32,048 nt of DNA from Muribaculaceae bacterium (lineage in GTDB: Bacteria > Bacteroidota > Bacteroidia > Bacteroidales > Muribaculaceae). Each line of letters starts with the position of its first letter. The stretch's first letter is position 1. A model generated the notes under the pieces. The model did no database searches. It was not told the origin of the DNA and saw nothing but the letters and a program-made list of their open reading frames with translations. Positions 7,128-16,877 of this stretch are shown here, piece by piece. The translations under genes were made by a program, and so were the position numbers. The stretch covers positions 1 through 32,048 of the forward strand of contig JAFSYB010000070.1 in assembly GCA_017443765.1 (NCBI GenBank), given 5' to 3'.

Positions 7128-7892
7128 ATGGGATCAGAGCAGAGCAAAACGATTTACGGCCTTATCGGCTACCCACTGACGCACTCCTTCTCGCGCGACT
7201 TCTTCAACAAGAAATTCGCGGCCGAAGGCATAAACGCTGAATACCTCAACTTCGAGATTGACGATGTTGAGAGGCTGTGCGATCTTGTGGGCGAGCTTCC
7301 CGAGCTGCGCGGGCTGAACGTGACCGCCCCGTACAAGGAGGCAGTGTTGCCTCTGCTGAACGCCCTTGATGATGATGCCCGCACCATTGGTGCGGTGAAT
7401 GTGATCAAGGTGTTTCATGACAAGCACAGTGGCAAGGCAGCCATGAAAGGTTACAACAGCGACAGCCCGGCGTTTTCGCGCACCATCGAGCCACTGCTCA
7501 CCCCGCGCCTCGACCGCGCCCTGGTGCTGGGCACCGGCGGTGCTGCCAAAGCGGTGAGCCATGCGCTGCAAGGCTTGGGCGTGACCGTGCAGCTGGTCTC
7601 GCGCCGAAAGTCTGCAGCCACGGTGACCTATGAGGAAATCACGCGCAGCTTGGTAGCGCGCCACAAGCTGGTGATTAATGCCACGCCATTGGGCAAGTGG
7701 CCCGATGTGGACCAGTGCCCCGACTTCCCGTTCCGTTTCCTCACGAGCGAGCACCTGTGCTACGACCTGATTTACAATCCCGACGAGACTTGCTTCCTGC
7801 GCCGGTCGCTTGAGATGGGCGCCCAGGTAAAGAATGGCTTGGAGATGCTATTGCTTCAAGCCTTTATATCCTATCAAATGTGGACCGAGTGA
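7128..7892 (+). CDS. aroE: Shikimate dehydrogenase
   Basis: AroE reduces 3-dehydroshikimate to shikimate with NADPH in aromatic amino-acid synthesis. The 254-residue product has the substrate motif 'YPLTHSFS' (15-22), 'NVTAPYKE' with the catalytic Lys70, 'NSDSPAF' with Asp112, the NADP glycine loop 'LGTGGAAKAV' (134-143), 'INATPLG', and the C-terminal 'NGLEMLLLQA'. An upstream in-frame TTG at 7071 would add 19 residues, but the -7 promoter element at 7085-7092 lies within that extension and the family begins close to 'KTIYGLIGYP', so ATG 7128 is chosen. The end overlaps the GTG start of comEC by 13 bases, which suggests translational coupling. Confidence 0.95.
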   Translation: MGSEQSKTIYGLIGYPLTHSFSRDFFNKKFAAEGINAEYLNFEIDDVERLCDLVGELPELRGLNVTAPYKEAVLPLLNALDDDARTIGAVNVIKVFHDKHSGKAAMKGYNSDSPAFSRTIEPLLTPRLDRALVLGTGGAAKAVSHALQGLGVTVQLVSRRKSAATVTYEEITRSLVARHKLVINATPLGKWPDVDQCPDFPFRFLTSEHLCYDLIYNPDETCFLRRSLEMGAQVKNGLEMLLLQAFISYQMWTE

Positions 7893-9931
7893 TCCTCCCC
7901 GCCCCCGTCCTGCGGCTTTTGCTGCCCATGATGGTGGGCATTGCCGTGTGCTCATGGATTGGCGAGGTGCCGCTGTGGGTGGCCATGGCACTGGCAAGCC
8001 TTGCCGTGTACATCGTGCTGCGGGTCGCCTCGCGCACGCCCGCCAGGCGGCAAGCCATGCGGCACTGGTGGTGGATTCCCCTGGGAGCGATGGCGATGTC
8101 GCTGGGCATGGCCACAGCTATCCTGCACTCGCCACCGCAACTGAATCTGCAAGAAGCAAACGGACGCGTGGCTGTGCTGCACATCGAGCAGGTGACGCGC
8201 AAAGACTTCAGCATGAGCATATCGGCACGCATCGAGCGGATCGAGGGGCTAGCCTTGCGCAACCACCCGGTGGTGATGGTTTCCACACGGGGTTGCGACT
8301 ACACGCTGCACCCCGGCCACACCATGCTGGCCACGCTGGCACTCGAGCCCATCACCAATCTGGGCAATCCCGACGAGCCCGATTATGCCAACCAAATGCT
8401 GCGCCAGGGCTTGCGCTACCGAATGCATGTGCCGTTAACGGAGTTGCGGGTGCTTGAGGAAAATGCCCCCTCGTGGCGTGAGCGCGCCGCAAGGTGGCGC
8501 TGGCAGGTAGAGGAGCGCGTGATGAACACGCACACCTCGCCGTTGACACAGCAGCTGGTGTCGGCAATGCTGCTTGGCGACAGTCGCATGATTGACGATG
8601 AATTGCGCGACGAGTTCTCGCACGCCGGCGTGACCCACATCCTGGCATTGAGCGGCCTGCATGTTGGGGTGATTGCCTGGATTGTGTGGCTGCTGCTGTT
8701 TCCGCTCGACTACATGGGGTTGAAGCGGGTTCGCCTGTTGCTCACGCTGGGTGTCGTGGCGGCTTTTGCCGTGTTCACAGGGCTGTCGCCCTCGGTGGTG
8801 CGAGCCACGCTGATGATTTCGGCCGCGTTTGCCAGCGAGGTGGCGTACCGCCGCAGCCATCCGCTCAACGCCCTCGCCCTGGCGGCCTTGCTTATCCTGC
8901 TGTTTGCCCCCAGCCAGCTCTTCGGCGCAGGCTTCCAACTCAGCTTCATCACCGTGGGCGCGTTGCTGCTGGCGACACAGCGCGTCACCCGCCGCAACGG
9001 CATCGTCGGCGCGGTGAAGTCGGTATTGGTGGCGACCACGGTTGCCACGCTGGCAACCACCATGATTTCGGCGTATTATTTTCACACGGTTCCGCTGCTC
9101 ACCCTGGTGTCGAACCTGCTGGCACTGCCGCTGGTGCCTGTTGCGATTGCGGCCGGGGCCTTGCTGGTGGCTTGCAGCGCCGCGGGATTCGAGTTGGCAA
9201 TGGTGAACAGTGCTGCCGATGTTGTGTGCCGGCTGTTGGCGTGGGTGGCGCGGCAGCTGGGCAACGTGCCGTTCAGTCACCTCGACGGCTTGTATGTGAG
9301 CACAGGCACCACCGTGCTCTATGCGCTGGCACTGGCACTGCTGGGCTGGTGGCTTGCTCGCCGCAACCGGTGGCTGCTGGCCGGGGTGCTTGTCGCCACA
9401 GTGGGCATGGCGGTGTCGATGGTGCTCACTCGCTGGCAGTCGCCGTCGTCGGGGGTAGTGGTCTTCAACGATTTCAAGCACCTGCCTGTGGTGGCCTATG
9501 CGCAGGGGCAAGGGGTGCTGTGGATGCCCGATGGCGATGACGACGCAGCCTATCTTGTCGAAGATTTCACCCGCAAACACCGTGCTTTTCTGTCGCGGCG
9601 GCACATCGTCGAGCTGTCGTGCGTGGTGGGTGGCGACACCACGCTGCCTTGCGGCATAGCCGTGCGTGCCCCCTACGCGATAGCCGGTGGCAAAAGCCTG
9701 CTGGCCTTGCAGCGCAAGACGTGGCGCCAGCTGGCCGCCGACAGCCTGCGCGTGCCAGCCGATGTGCTGCTGCTCACCCGCAGCTATGGGGGAAGCACAC
9801 GGCTGGCAACCAGCGCGTTCCATTCGCGACTTGTGGTCGCTGCCACGCGGTTGCCAGCCGATTCGCTTGCCACCCTGCCCTGCCCTGTGCACACACTCGT
9901 CACCCAGGGTGCCTGGGCCGAGGAACACTGA
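7880..9931 (+). CDS. comEC: ComEC/Rec2-family DNA-uptake channel protein
   Basis: This 683-residue polytopic membrane protein has two N-terminal hydrophobic helices, a soluble DUF4131-type region (about 80-220), and the competence domain signature 'FSHAGVTHILALSGLHVGV', followed by several more membrane segments. The family carries single-stranded DNA across the inner membrane in natural transformation. The C-terminal ~150 residues ('GVVVFNDFKHLPVVAYAQ' onward) sit where the metallo-beta-lactamase-like nuclease domain of longer ComEC proteins would be, but no HxHxDH motif is seen. The nuclease domain therefore seems reduced or lost. The GTG at 7880 overlaps the end of aroE. The stop is 17 bases from the convergent nrdJ stop. 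Confidence 0.9.
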   Translation: MDRVILPAPVLRLLLPMMVGIAVCSWIGEVPLWVAMALASLAVYIVLRVASRTPARRQAMRHWWWIPLGAMAMSLGMATAILHSPPQLNLQEANGRVAVLHIEQVTRKDFSMSISARIERIEGLALRNHPVVMVSTRGCDYTLHPGHTMLATLALEPITNLGNPDEPDYANQMLRQGLRYRMHVPLTELRVLEENAPSWRERAARWRWQVEERVMNTHTSPLTQQLVSAMLLGDSRMIDDELRDEFSHAGVTHILALSGLHVGVIAWIVWLLLFPLDYMGLKRVRLLLTLGVVAAFAVFTGLSPSVVRATLMISAAFASEVAYRRSHPLNALALAALLILLFAPSQLFGAGFQLSFITVGALLLATQRVTRRNGIVGAVKSVLVATTVATLATTMISAYYFHTVPLLTLVSNLLALPLVPVAIAAGALLVACSAAGFELAMVNSAADVVCRLLAWVARQLGNVPFSHLDGLYVSTGTTVLYALALALLGWWLARRNRWLLAGVLVATVGMAVSMVLTRWQSPSSGVVVFNDFKHLPVVAYAQGQGVLWMPDGDDDAAYLVEDFTRKHRAFLSRRHIVELSCVVGGDTTLPCGIAVRAPYAIAGGKSLLALQRKTWRQLAADSLRVPADVLLLTRSYGGSTRLATSAFHSRLVVAATRLPADSLATLPCPVHTLVTQGAWAEEH

Positions 9932-9948
9932 CAGAGCAAGCACAATCC

Positions 9949-12504
9949 TTATCCGCAGCGCGAGGTGCCGCAGTTGGTGCAAATCAGGCAGCCTTCCTGA
10001 TAGACAAGGGTTTCCTGCCCGCAGTTGGGACACGTCTGCCCGCTGGCCTTGGTGCCGTTGGGGAGGTATTTCTTCAGGGCACGCTCCACACCCATTTTCC
10101 AGGTGTTGATTGACTGGTTGTCGAGTTCGAGACTGCTCACGAGCTTGAGCACCTGCTCGATGGGCATTCCGTAGCGCAGCACGCCGCTGATGAGCTTGGC
10201 GTAGTTCCAGAACTCGGGGTTGAATTTCTCGCTCAAGCCCTCGATGGTGGTTTTGAAGCCTCGCTTGTTGATGAACTGGAAGTCGTATCGCTTGGTGCCG
10301 TCTTCGCTCACCGCCTTGATAATCTTGCCCTTGGTGACCGACTTGGGACAGAAGATGCCCTCCTCGTCGTCGGCTATACCGGTGAAAATCTCGTAGGGCC
10401 GGCCATCAATCAGGCCGATAAAGGCAATCCACTTCTCCTTGTTGTTTTGAAAGCGCACCACATCGGCCTCGAGTTCCACGGGGCGTTTGAGGATGTGCTC
10501 CTCGTCGGCGATGTAGTGTGCGGCTTTCTTTTTCTGCTTCTCCTTGTCCTCCTTGGTGAGCTGGACGAGTACGCCCGAGCGTGAGCCGTCGCGATAGACG
10601 GTGCAGCCCTTGCAGCCGCATTGCCAGGCCTCGAGATAGACGCGCGCCACCATCTCCTCCGAGATGTCGTTGGGCAGATTGACGGTGACGCTGATGCTGT
10701 GGTCCACCCACTTCTGCACCGCACCCTGCATGCGCACCTTGGCCACCCAGTCGATGTCGTTCGATGTGGCATGGTAGTAGGGCGACTGCGCGACCAGCTC
10801 GTTGATTTGTTCCTGGGTGTAGTCGTTGCGTACCTCGATGCCCTTAACGTTCATCCAGGTGATGAACTTGGGGTGATAGACGATGAACTCCTCAAACGAG
10901 TCGCCGTTCTCGTCCACATAGTCGATGTGCACGTCCCTGTCGCTGGGGTTCACCTTACGGCGGCGCTTGTACACGGGCAGGAACACGGGTTCGATGCCCG
11001 AGGTGGTCTGTGTCATCAGGCTGGTGGTGCCAGTTGGTGCGATGGTGAGGCAGGCAATATTGCGGCGGCCGTGCTTAAGCATGAGTTCGTACAGCTCGGG
11101 GTCGGCCTCGCGGATGCGTGCGATGAAGGGGTTGTTCTGCTCGCGCTTGGGGTCGTAAAGCTCAAAGGCTCCGCGCTCTTGCGCCATGGTGACGCTGGAG
11201 CGGTAGGCAGCCAGGGTGAGTGCGCGGTGCACGCTCACCGAGAAGGCGGTGGCCTCGTCGGTGCCGTAGCGCAGCCCCATGGCGGCAATCATGTCGCCCT
11301 CGGCGGTGGTGCCCACGCCCGTGCGGCGACCCTTGAGGGTCTTGGAACGGATTTTCTCCCACAGGTTCAGCTCGGTGGTCTTGACCTCGGCGGTTTCGGG
11401 GTCTTCCTTGATTTTGGCAATGATTTTCTCGATTTTCTCCATCTCGAGGTCAATGATGTCGTCCATGATTCGTTGCGCGCAGGCGATGTGCTTGGCAAAT
11501 AGGTCGAAATCGAAGTGGGCCTCGGGGGTAAACGGGTTCACCACATAGCTGTAGAGGTTCACGGCCACCAGTCGGCAGCTGTCGTAGGGGCACAGTGGAA
11601 TCTCACCGCAGGGGTTGGTGCTGATGGTTCGGAAGCCCAGGTCGGCATAGCAGTCGGGCAGTGCCTCGCGGGTGATGGTGTCCCAGAAGAGCACGCCCGG
11701 CTCTGCGCTTTTCCACGCGTTGTGAATGATTTTCGCCCACAGCTTGCTGGCGTCAATCTCCTTCTTGTAGATTGGCTCGTCGCTGTCGATGGGATACTGC
11801 TGCACGTATGGCTTGCCCTCGACGGCGGCCTTCATGAACGCATCGTCGATGCGCACACTCACATTGGCCCCGGTCACCTTTCCCTCGGTGAGCTTGGCGT
11901 CGATGAACGACTCGGCATCGGGGTGCTTGATGCTCACGGTGAGCATGAGTGCGCCGCGCCGACCGTCCTGCGCCACCTCGCGCGTGGAGTTGCTGTATCG
12001 CTCCATGAACGGCACCAGGCCGGTGCTGGTGAGGGCCGAGTTTTTCACCGGCGAGCCTTTGGGACGGATGTGCGACAGGTCGTGCCCCACGCCACCGCGG
12101 CGCTTCATGAGCTGCACCTGCTCCTCATCGATTTTGATGATGCCGCCGTATGAATCCGGCTCGCCGTCGAGGCCAATGACGAAACAGTTGGAAAGCGAGC
12201 CAATCTGGAAATCGTTGCCGATGCCGGCCATGGGGCTCCCCTGCGGCACGATGTAGCGGAAATGCTTGATCAGGTCAAACACCTCCTGCTCGGTCATGGG
12301 GTTGGGATACTTGCGCTCGATGCGAGCCACCTCGCGGGCGATGCGGTGGTGCATGTCGTCGGGGGTGAGCTCGTAGATGTTGCCGTAGCTGTCCTTGAGT
12401 GCATACTTGCTGGCCCACACGCGAGCGGCCAGCTCGTCGCCTTCGAAATATTTCAACGAGGCTTCGAAGGCTTGCTGATAATTGTAAGTCTGATTGTTCT
12501 CCAC
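9949..12504 (-). CDS. nrdJ: Adenosylcobalamin-dependent (class II) ribonucleotide reductase
   Basis: NrdJ makes deoxyribonucleotides using coenzyme B12 as the radical source, with or without oxygen. The 851-residue protein shows 'GSLSNCFVIG' with Cys107, the active-site run 'STNPCGEIPL' with Asn297, Cys299 and Glu301, and the phosphate-binding 'APTGTTSLMTQTTSGIEPVF'. A C-terminal cysteine-rich tail (CPNCG...CLICTNCGTSRCG) acts in re-reduction of the active site or as a zinc ribbon. The length suits the long form of the family. Its promoter is at 12545-12574, and I see no cobalamin riboswitch in the leader. No class Ia or class III reductase is present in the window. Confidence 0.95.
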   Translation of the reverse strand: MENNQTYNYQQAFEASLKYFEGDELAARVWASKYALKDSYGNIYELTPDDMHHRIAREVARIERKYPNPMTEQEVFDLIKHFRYIVPQGSPMAGIGNDFQIGSLSNCFVIGLDGEPDSYGGIIKIDEEQVQLMKRRGGVGHDLSHIRPKGSPVKNSALTSTGLVPFMERYSNSTREVAQDGRRGALMLTVSIKHPDAESFIDAKLTEGKVTGANVSVRIDDAFMKAAVEGKPYVQQYPIDSDEPIYKKEIDASKLWAKIIHNAWKSAEPGVLFWDTITREALPDCYADLGFRTISTNPCGEIPLCPYDSCRLVAVNLYSYVVNPFTPEAHFDFDLFAKHIACAQRIMDDIIDLEMEKIEKIIAKIKEDPETAEVKTTELNLWEKIRSKTLKGRRTGVGTTAEGDMIAAMGLRYGTDEATAFSVSVHRALTLAAYRSSVTMAQERGAFELYDPKREQNNPFIARIREADPELYELMLKHGRRNIACLTIAPTGTTSLMTQTTSGIEPVFLPVYKRRRKVNPSDRDVHIDYVDENGDSFEEFIVYHPKFITWMNVKGIEVRNDYTQEQINELVAQSPYYHATSNDIDWVAKVRMQGAVQKWVDHSISVTVNLPNDISEEMVARVYLEAWQCGCKGCTVYRDGSRSGVLVQLTKEDKEKQKKKAAHYIADEEHILKRPVELEADVVRFQNNKEKWIAFIGLIDGRPYEIFTGIADDEEGIFCPKSVTKGKIIKAVSEDGTKRYDFQFINKRGFKTTIEGLSEKFNPEFWNYAKLISGVLRYGMPIEQVLKLVSSLELDNQSINTWKMGVERALKKYLPNGTKASGQTCPNCGQETLVYQEGCLICTNCGTSRCG

Positions 12505-12544
12505 TGGAAAGGGGGTTTTGATTGCGTTTTTTTAAATGCGACTG

Positions 12545-12574
12545 CAAAGATAGTCAATCATTTTGACACAGCAA
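12545..12574 (-). promoter_or_regulatory. Promoter of nrdJ
   Basis: On the minus strand TATCTTTG (12545-12552) matches TAnnTTTG, with TTG (12572-12574, within TTTTG) 19 bases upstream. The element lies 40 bases before the nrdJ ATG, leaving a leader of only about 35 bases. Confidence 0.8.
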
Positions 12575-12575
12575 A

Positions 12576-12828
12576 ATCTTTCCACAAAAAATCAAGTTTT
12601 ACGGTAATTTTTACTATACAAGTGATTATCAACGAATTATAATTTACGGATAGCTATAAAAATTTTCCAAAAAGGAAATTCCACCTCGCACGACGTGTTA
12701 TGATTCAGCAACTTTGCGGAATGGCTAATTTAAACTTATTCCAATTCCGAGACAAGAAGTCGGGGCAATTCCATAGGCGGGTCCTTTAAATGGAAAAATG
12801 AGAGGAGCGCTCAAGCAATGCGTCGAAC
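12576..12828. other. Non-coding AT-rich spacer between recQ and nrdJ
   Basis: I see no gene here. Together with the nrdJ leader, the gap from 12505 to 12828 is 324 bases. A weak hairpin TTTCC/GGAAA (12664-12668, 12674-12678) is followed on the minus strand by a T-rich stretch and could end the recJ-recQ transcript, but the stem is only 5 bp. I looked for B12-box-like sequence upstream of nrdJ and found none. Confidence 0.4.
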
Positions 12829-14718
12829 TCACCTTGAGTAGGTGTCGTCATCGTGGTGACGGAGAAAGCCCTCATCGACTAGAAAATCCACCGTGCGGCA
12901 CACCTCGTCCTTTGGAAAAGCGAGCGTGCGCATGAAGTCGTCGAGGCTGCGTGGCTGGTTGCCGGCCATGTAGAGGATGGCTTCGCGAAGGTCGTCGGTA
13001 TTGAGCTGGGTGCGCTTTCGGCGGTCGATGCACAAGTCGCAGTGGCCACATTCGCCCTCGGCGTGCTCGCCAAAGTATTGCAACATTCGCGCCTCGCGGC
13101 AGCCGGCATTGCGGTAGGCATAGTCGATGACGGCCTCGATGCGCTTTTCCATGCGCTGTCGCTGGCACTCATACACCTCACGCGGCAGCAGCACATGGCG
13201 GGGTTCCTCGCGCGAGGTGGTAAAAGTGACGTAAGGGGTGCGCTTGCGCGGCACATAACTCAAGATGTGCATCCGGGTGAGCTCAAGCAGCGATTCGTAG
13301 ATGGCCTGCTGGTCTATGCCCGAGCGCAACGCAATCACGTCCTCGTTGACGTAAACATAGTCGGCAAACAGGCCGGTGTAGAGGCGAAGCAAGGCCTGCA
13401 GCACGCGGTCGGCCCCGGGGGTGGTGGTGGGCAGGTCGTAAAGCTGGTCCTTGCGGGCCAGTATCATCACCCGCGACTGGGTCTCCAGTTCCTCCACATA
13501 GTCGATATATCCGGCTGCGGTGAGGATATGGAGCGCGTTGTGTGCAGGCAGGACGGGGAGCTTGAACGTGCGGCAAAAGAGGTTGAAGTTGAAATCATAG
13601 GTTTTCTGATAACCAGAGCCAAGAGGCACCTCAAGGAAATTGCCTGTAAGCTCATACACGCGTCGAATGAACTCTTTTTCGGGAAAAGCGTCGGCCAGGT
13701 GCTTGTTGAGCGTTCGGCGGTCGGTGGCCTTGACAAGCATCACGGCGTAGGCACGCTGTCCGTCACGGCCGGCACGGCCGGCCTCCTGGTAGTACTCCTC
13801 GAGCGAGCCAGGCACATCGATGTGTACCACCAAGCGCACATCGGGCTTGTCGATGCCCATGCCAAAGGCGTTGGTGGCCACAATCACGCGGCACTGGTCG
13901 CTTTTCCACTTGTTTTGCTTGTCCTCCTTGTCGGCCACCGCCAGGCCGGCGTGGTAGTAGTCGGCGTGAATGCCCAGGCGGTTGAGATCATCGCTGATGA
14001 GCTTTGTGCGCTTGCGACTGCGCACATAAACGATGGCTGTTCCGGGCACCGAGGCAAGGATGCGCGTCAATTCGGCGAGCTTGTCGGTGGTGTGGCGCAC
14101 CACGTAGGTGAGATTGTCGCGCCGGAAACTCTTTCGCAACACGTTGGGCTGCCGGAACTCCAGGCGCTCCATAATGTCGTTGACCACCACAGGTGTTGCT
14201 GTGGCTGTGAGGGCCAGCACGGGCACATCGGGGAACAGTGCGCGCACCGAGGCAATGCGCAGGAACGACGGCCGGAAGTCGTAGCCCCATTGCGAGATGC
14301 AGTGCGCCTCGTCGACCACGACAAGCGAGACCGGGAAGTGCCGCAACTGGTCGAGGAACGCCTGCACAGCCAGCCGCTCGGGCGAGATGTAGAGAAACTT
14401 GCAGTTGCCGTAACGGCACTTGTCGTAGGCACGTTTCACCTCGGCGCGTGTGAGGCCGGAATGCAGGTAAGTGGCCTTGATTTGCCGGGCGAGAAGCGCA
14501 TCCACCTGGTCCTTCATCAGCGAGATGATGGGCGTGACCACCAAGGCCAAGCCATCGCACATGAGTGTGGGCACCTGGAAGGTGATGGACTTGCCCCCAC
14601 CGGTGGGCATCAGCCCCAGCGTGTCGCGGCCGGCGAGCACCGAGTTGATGATGTCCTCCTGAAGGTCGCGAAAAGCTGTATAGCCCCAGTGCTTTCGGAG
14701 AATTTCTTGCGGGGTCAC
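12829..14718 (-). CDS. recQ: ATP-dependent DNA helicase RecQ
   Basis: RecQ is a 3'-to-5' superfamily-2 helicase of recombination and fork repair. The 629-residue protein has the N-terminal aromatic/Gln motif '[12 protein letters not shown]', Walker A MPTGGGKS (37-44), DEAH (136-139) followed by the RecQ aromatic-rich loop '[13 protein letters not shown]', and helicase motifs V and VI ('[15 protein letters not shown]', '[12 protein letters not shown]'). The zinc-binding subdomain is '[19 protein letters not shown]' followed by HCDLC. The C-terminus is winged-helix-like and no HRDC domain is evident. The GTG start overlaps the recJ stop in GTGA (14715-14718), so translation is probably coupled. 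Confidence 0.96.
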   Translation of the reverse strand: MTPQEILRKHWGYTAFRDLQEDIINSVLAGRDTLGLMPTGGGKSITFQVPTLMCDGLALVVTPIISLMKDQVDALLARQIKATYLHSGLTRAEVKRAYDKCRYGNCKFLYISPERLAVQAFLDQLRHFPVSLVVVDEAHCISQWGYDFRPSFLRIASVRALFPDVPVLALTATATPVVVNDIMERLEFRQPNVLRKSFRRDNLTYVVRHTTDKLAELTRILASVPGTAIVYVRSRKRTKLISDDLNRLGIHADYYHAGLAVADKEDKQNKWKSDQCRVIVATNAFGMGIDKPDVRLVVHIDVPGSLEEYYQEAGRAGRDGQRAYAVMLVKATDRRTLNKHLADAFPEKEFIRRVYELTGNFLEVPLGSGYQKTYDFNFNLFCRTFKLPVLPAHNALHILTAAGYIDYVEELETQSRVMILARKDQLYDLPTTTPGADRVLQALLRLYTGLFADYVYVNEDVIALRSGIDQQAIYESLLELTRMHILSYVPRKRTPYVTFTTSREEPRHVLLPREVYECQRQRMEKRIEAVIDYAYRNAGCREARMLQYFGEHAEGECGHCDLCIDRRKRTQLNTDDLREAILYMAGNQPRSLDDFMRTLAFPKDEVCRTVDFLVDEGFLRHHDDDTYSR

Positions 14719-16457
14719 TGCGCAGCCTGCGGGTCGGGGATTCGTATATCCTTCACCATCAATTGAATCGACGAGCTGTTACGGCGGCGGTTTTCCTCGA
14801 TGGTGTAGCAAATGTCGAAAGGCTTTCCCTGCTTGATGTGGTCGAAATAGCATGCCTTGCCAAAGGCAATGCCATTGATGATGCGAGCGCACTTGCCGTC
14901 GACAATCTCTAGCTTCACGTGTTCGAGCGTTCGCCCCACGAGCTTGCTTGTGCCGGCATCCACCACGCCCCGGGTGATGAACACGGGCTTGGCGTTCTCG
15001 GGGCCGAAAGGGTTGAAGTAGCGCAGTCGGCGCATAAACTCGCGGTTGATTTCGCCGAAGGAGATTTCGCAGTCGATGTCGAGTGCGGGTGTCACCTGGT
15101 CGTCGTGGATGTGGCTCTCGACGTACTCGGTGAGCCGTCGTCGGAACTCGGGAATGTTCTCCTCGCGCAGCGAGAGGCCCACGGCATTGGTGTGTCCGCC
15201 AAAGTTCTCCAGCAAGTCGCGACACGATTTCACGGCACTGTAGACATCAAAGCCCCTCACCGAGCGCGAGGAGCCGGTGGCCAGCCCGTTGCTGTAGGTG
15301 AGCACCACCGACGGGCGGAAGTAGAGCTCGGCAAGCCTCGAGGCCACGATGCCGATAACGCCTTTGTGCCACGAGCGGTCGTAGATCACGATGGGTTTCT
15401 TTCCCTCGAGCGACTGCGCGTGGTGCTCGATAATCTGGTTTGCCTCGATGGTGATTTGGCGGTCAAGTTCCTTGCGGTCCTTGTTATACTGGTCGATACG
15501 CTGGCTGATTTCGGCTGCTTCGGCCGCATTGCGCGTGACCAGCAGCTCGACCGATTCCTGCCCCGACTCCATGCGGCCCGAAGCGTTGATGCGCGGCCCA
15601 ATCTTGAAGATTATGTCGCTAATGCCCAGCTCCTTGCCCGTCAAGCCACAGAGTTTGATAATGCTTTTGAGCCCCACGTTGGGATTATTGTTCAGTCGGC
15701 GCAGGCCATAGAACGTCATCACGCGGTTCTCGCCGGTGAGCGGCACGATGTCGGCGGCAATGCTCACAGCCACCAGGTCGAGCATGCACTCCAGGTCGTA
15801 GAGGTTGGTAAACCCGTTGCTGCGTGTGAAAGCCTGCATGAACTTGTAGCCCACTCCGCACCCCGAAAGCCCCTTGTATGGGTAGTGGTCGTCGAGCTGC
15901 TTGGGATTGAGAATGGCGGCAGCTGGCGGCAGCACGTCGTCGGGCACGTGGTGGTCGCACACAATGAAATCAATGCCCTTGTCACGGGCGTAGGCAATCT
16001 CGTCAACGGCTTTGATGCCGCAGTCGAGCACGATGATGAGCGACACTCCAATGCTCTTGGCATAGTCAATGCTCTGGATTGATATCCCGTAGCCCTCATC
16101 ATCACGGGTTGGGATATAATACACCAGATTGGAGTAGAAATTCTGCAAATAGCGGTAAACCAGTGCCACCGCTGTTGTCCCATCTACATCATAGTCGCCA
16201 TAGACCATGATTTTCTCTTTCGCCCCTAACGCCTGATTGAGCCGAGCCACCGCCCGGTCCATGTCCTTCATCAGGAATGGATCGGGCATTTGGTTTAGCG
16301 AAGGACTGAAGAAAGCCTGCACGTCGTCGGGCGTCTTCAAGCCACGCAGCACCAAAAGCCGCGCGATAGACGGGCAGTTGGGATACAATGCGGCCAGCTG
16401 CTCTGCTATCTTTTGTTCTTCGGGTGTCAGTGGTAAGTAATTCCATTTACTTATCAT
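14715..16457 (-). CDS. recJ: Single-stranded-DNA-specific exonuclease RecJ
   Basis: RecJ degrades single-stranded DNA 5'-to-3' in recombination, base-excision and mismatch repair, and supplies ends for RecQ-driven unwinding. The 580-residue protein has the DHH-family motifs DYDVDG (88-93), '[11 protein letters not shown]' (Asp145) and CDHH (167-170), and the DHHA1 motif '[11 protein letters not shown]'. A C-terminal OB-like region follows ('[20 protein letters not shown]' onward). It is first in a two-gene unit with recQ. The likely promoter at 16677-16706 leaves a leader of about 210 bases, which is unusually long for this window. Confidence 0.96.
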   Translation of the reverse strand: MISKWNYLPLTPEEQKIAEQLAALYPNCPSIARLLVLRGLKTPDDVQAFFSPSLNQMPDPFLMKDMDRAVARLNQALGAKEKIMVYGDYDVDGTTAVALVYRYLQNFYSNLVYYIPTRDDEGYGISIQSIDYAKSIGVSLIIVLDCGIKAVDEIAYARDKGIDFIVCDHHVPDDVLPPAAAILNPKQLDDHYPYKGLSGCGVGYKFMQAFTRSNGFTNLYDLECMLDLVAVSIAADIVPLTGENRVMTFYGLRRLNNNPNVGLKSIIKLCGLTGKELGISDIIFKIGPRINASGRMESGQESVELLVTRNAAEAAEISQRIDQYNKDRKELDRQITIEANQIIEHHAQSLEGKKPIVIYDRSWHKGVIGIVASRLAELYFRPSVVLTYSNGLATGSSRSVRGFDVYSAVKSCRDLLENFGGHTNAVGLSLREENIPEFRRRLTEYVESHIHDDQVTPALDIDCEISFGEINREFMRRLRYFNPFGPENAKPVFITRGVVDAGTSKLVGRTLEHVKLEIVDGKCARIINGIAFGKACYFDHIKQGKPFDICYTIEENRRRNSSSIQLMVKDIRIPDPQAAQ

Positions 16458-16676
16458 TTATGTTGTTTTATTTATGTGCATGGCTTGCGCCCCTCCCGCT
16501 GGAGGCGACGAGTTGATTCACGGCATGGCGGCACAGCCTTGTCATGGGTGGCGCGTGATGCCCACTGCCCCCAAATGGCTGCCTGGCCACTGCACAAACA
16601 TGTGCCACTGCAAGATATGGATTGCATAGCATGGCTTGAACTGCCCTTGTGCCGTTTTGGCCTACCATAAATCATG
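16458..16676 (-). promoter_or_regulatory. Long recJ leader, candidate structured or regulatory RNA
   Basis: About 210 bases separate the predicted transcription start from the recJ ATG, and I recognise no protein in them. The stretch is GC-richer than other spacers. It has a 10-base direct repeat GCATGGCTTG near both ends (16478-16487 and 16629-16638). On the minus strand it has three GCAGTGG motifs, and small hairpins such as CCTCC/GGAGG and GCACA/TGTGC. No known riboswitch class was recognised. Confidence 0.35.
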
Positions 16677-16706
16677 CAAAGTTACGGCAATCAAGTGGCA
16701 TATCAA
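16677..16706 (-). promoter_or_regulatory. Promoter of recJ-recQ
   Basis: On the minus strand TAACTTTG (16677-16684) matches TAnnTTTG and TTG (16704-16706, in TTTTG) is 19 bases upstream. It is the only element with proper spacing that I see in the 420-base gap between recJ and the TPR gene, other than the plus-strand TACCTTTG at 16865. Confidence 0.7.
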
Positions 16707-16864
16707 AACATTCAGGGTAAAAATTAACAACAATAGACATTGTTTATACTTATTTAGTAGAGCCATCAGGCTACAATGCATGACCACAACCCCGGCTGGC
16801 CGTAAAATCATCTGAAAAAACGCCAAAAAACGTTTTGGTTGAATCCGAAAAGAAAGAAATGTAT

Positions 16865-16872
16865 TACCTTTG
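16865..16872 (+). promoter_or_regulatory. -7 element abutting the TPR gene start
   Basis: TACCTTTG matches TAnnTTTG and ends only five bases before the ATG at 16878. With transcription normally starting a few bases beyond this element, the mRNA would have almost no leader. A TTG at 16839-16841 is 23 bases upstream, slightly longer than usual. Confidence 0.6.
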
Positions 16873-16877
16873 CAAAG

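Noticed and set aside
8435..10033. A 532-codon open frame on the minus strand opposite comEC
   Set aside because: The product is rich in His, Gln and Arg without domains, typical of a shadow of a membrane-protein gene; comEC on the plus strand has clear family motifs.
12505..12828. Cobalamin riboswitch upstream of nrdJ
   Set aside because: No B12-box-like sequence was seen and the predicted leader is only about 35 bases.
13042..14766. A 574-codon open frame opposite recQ
   Set aside because: No domain is recognisable, and recQ explains the same bases with all helicase motifs in order.
16839..16877. TTG start for the TPR protein
   Set aside because: It would place 13 charged residues before a clear signal peptide and would include the -7 promoter element.
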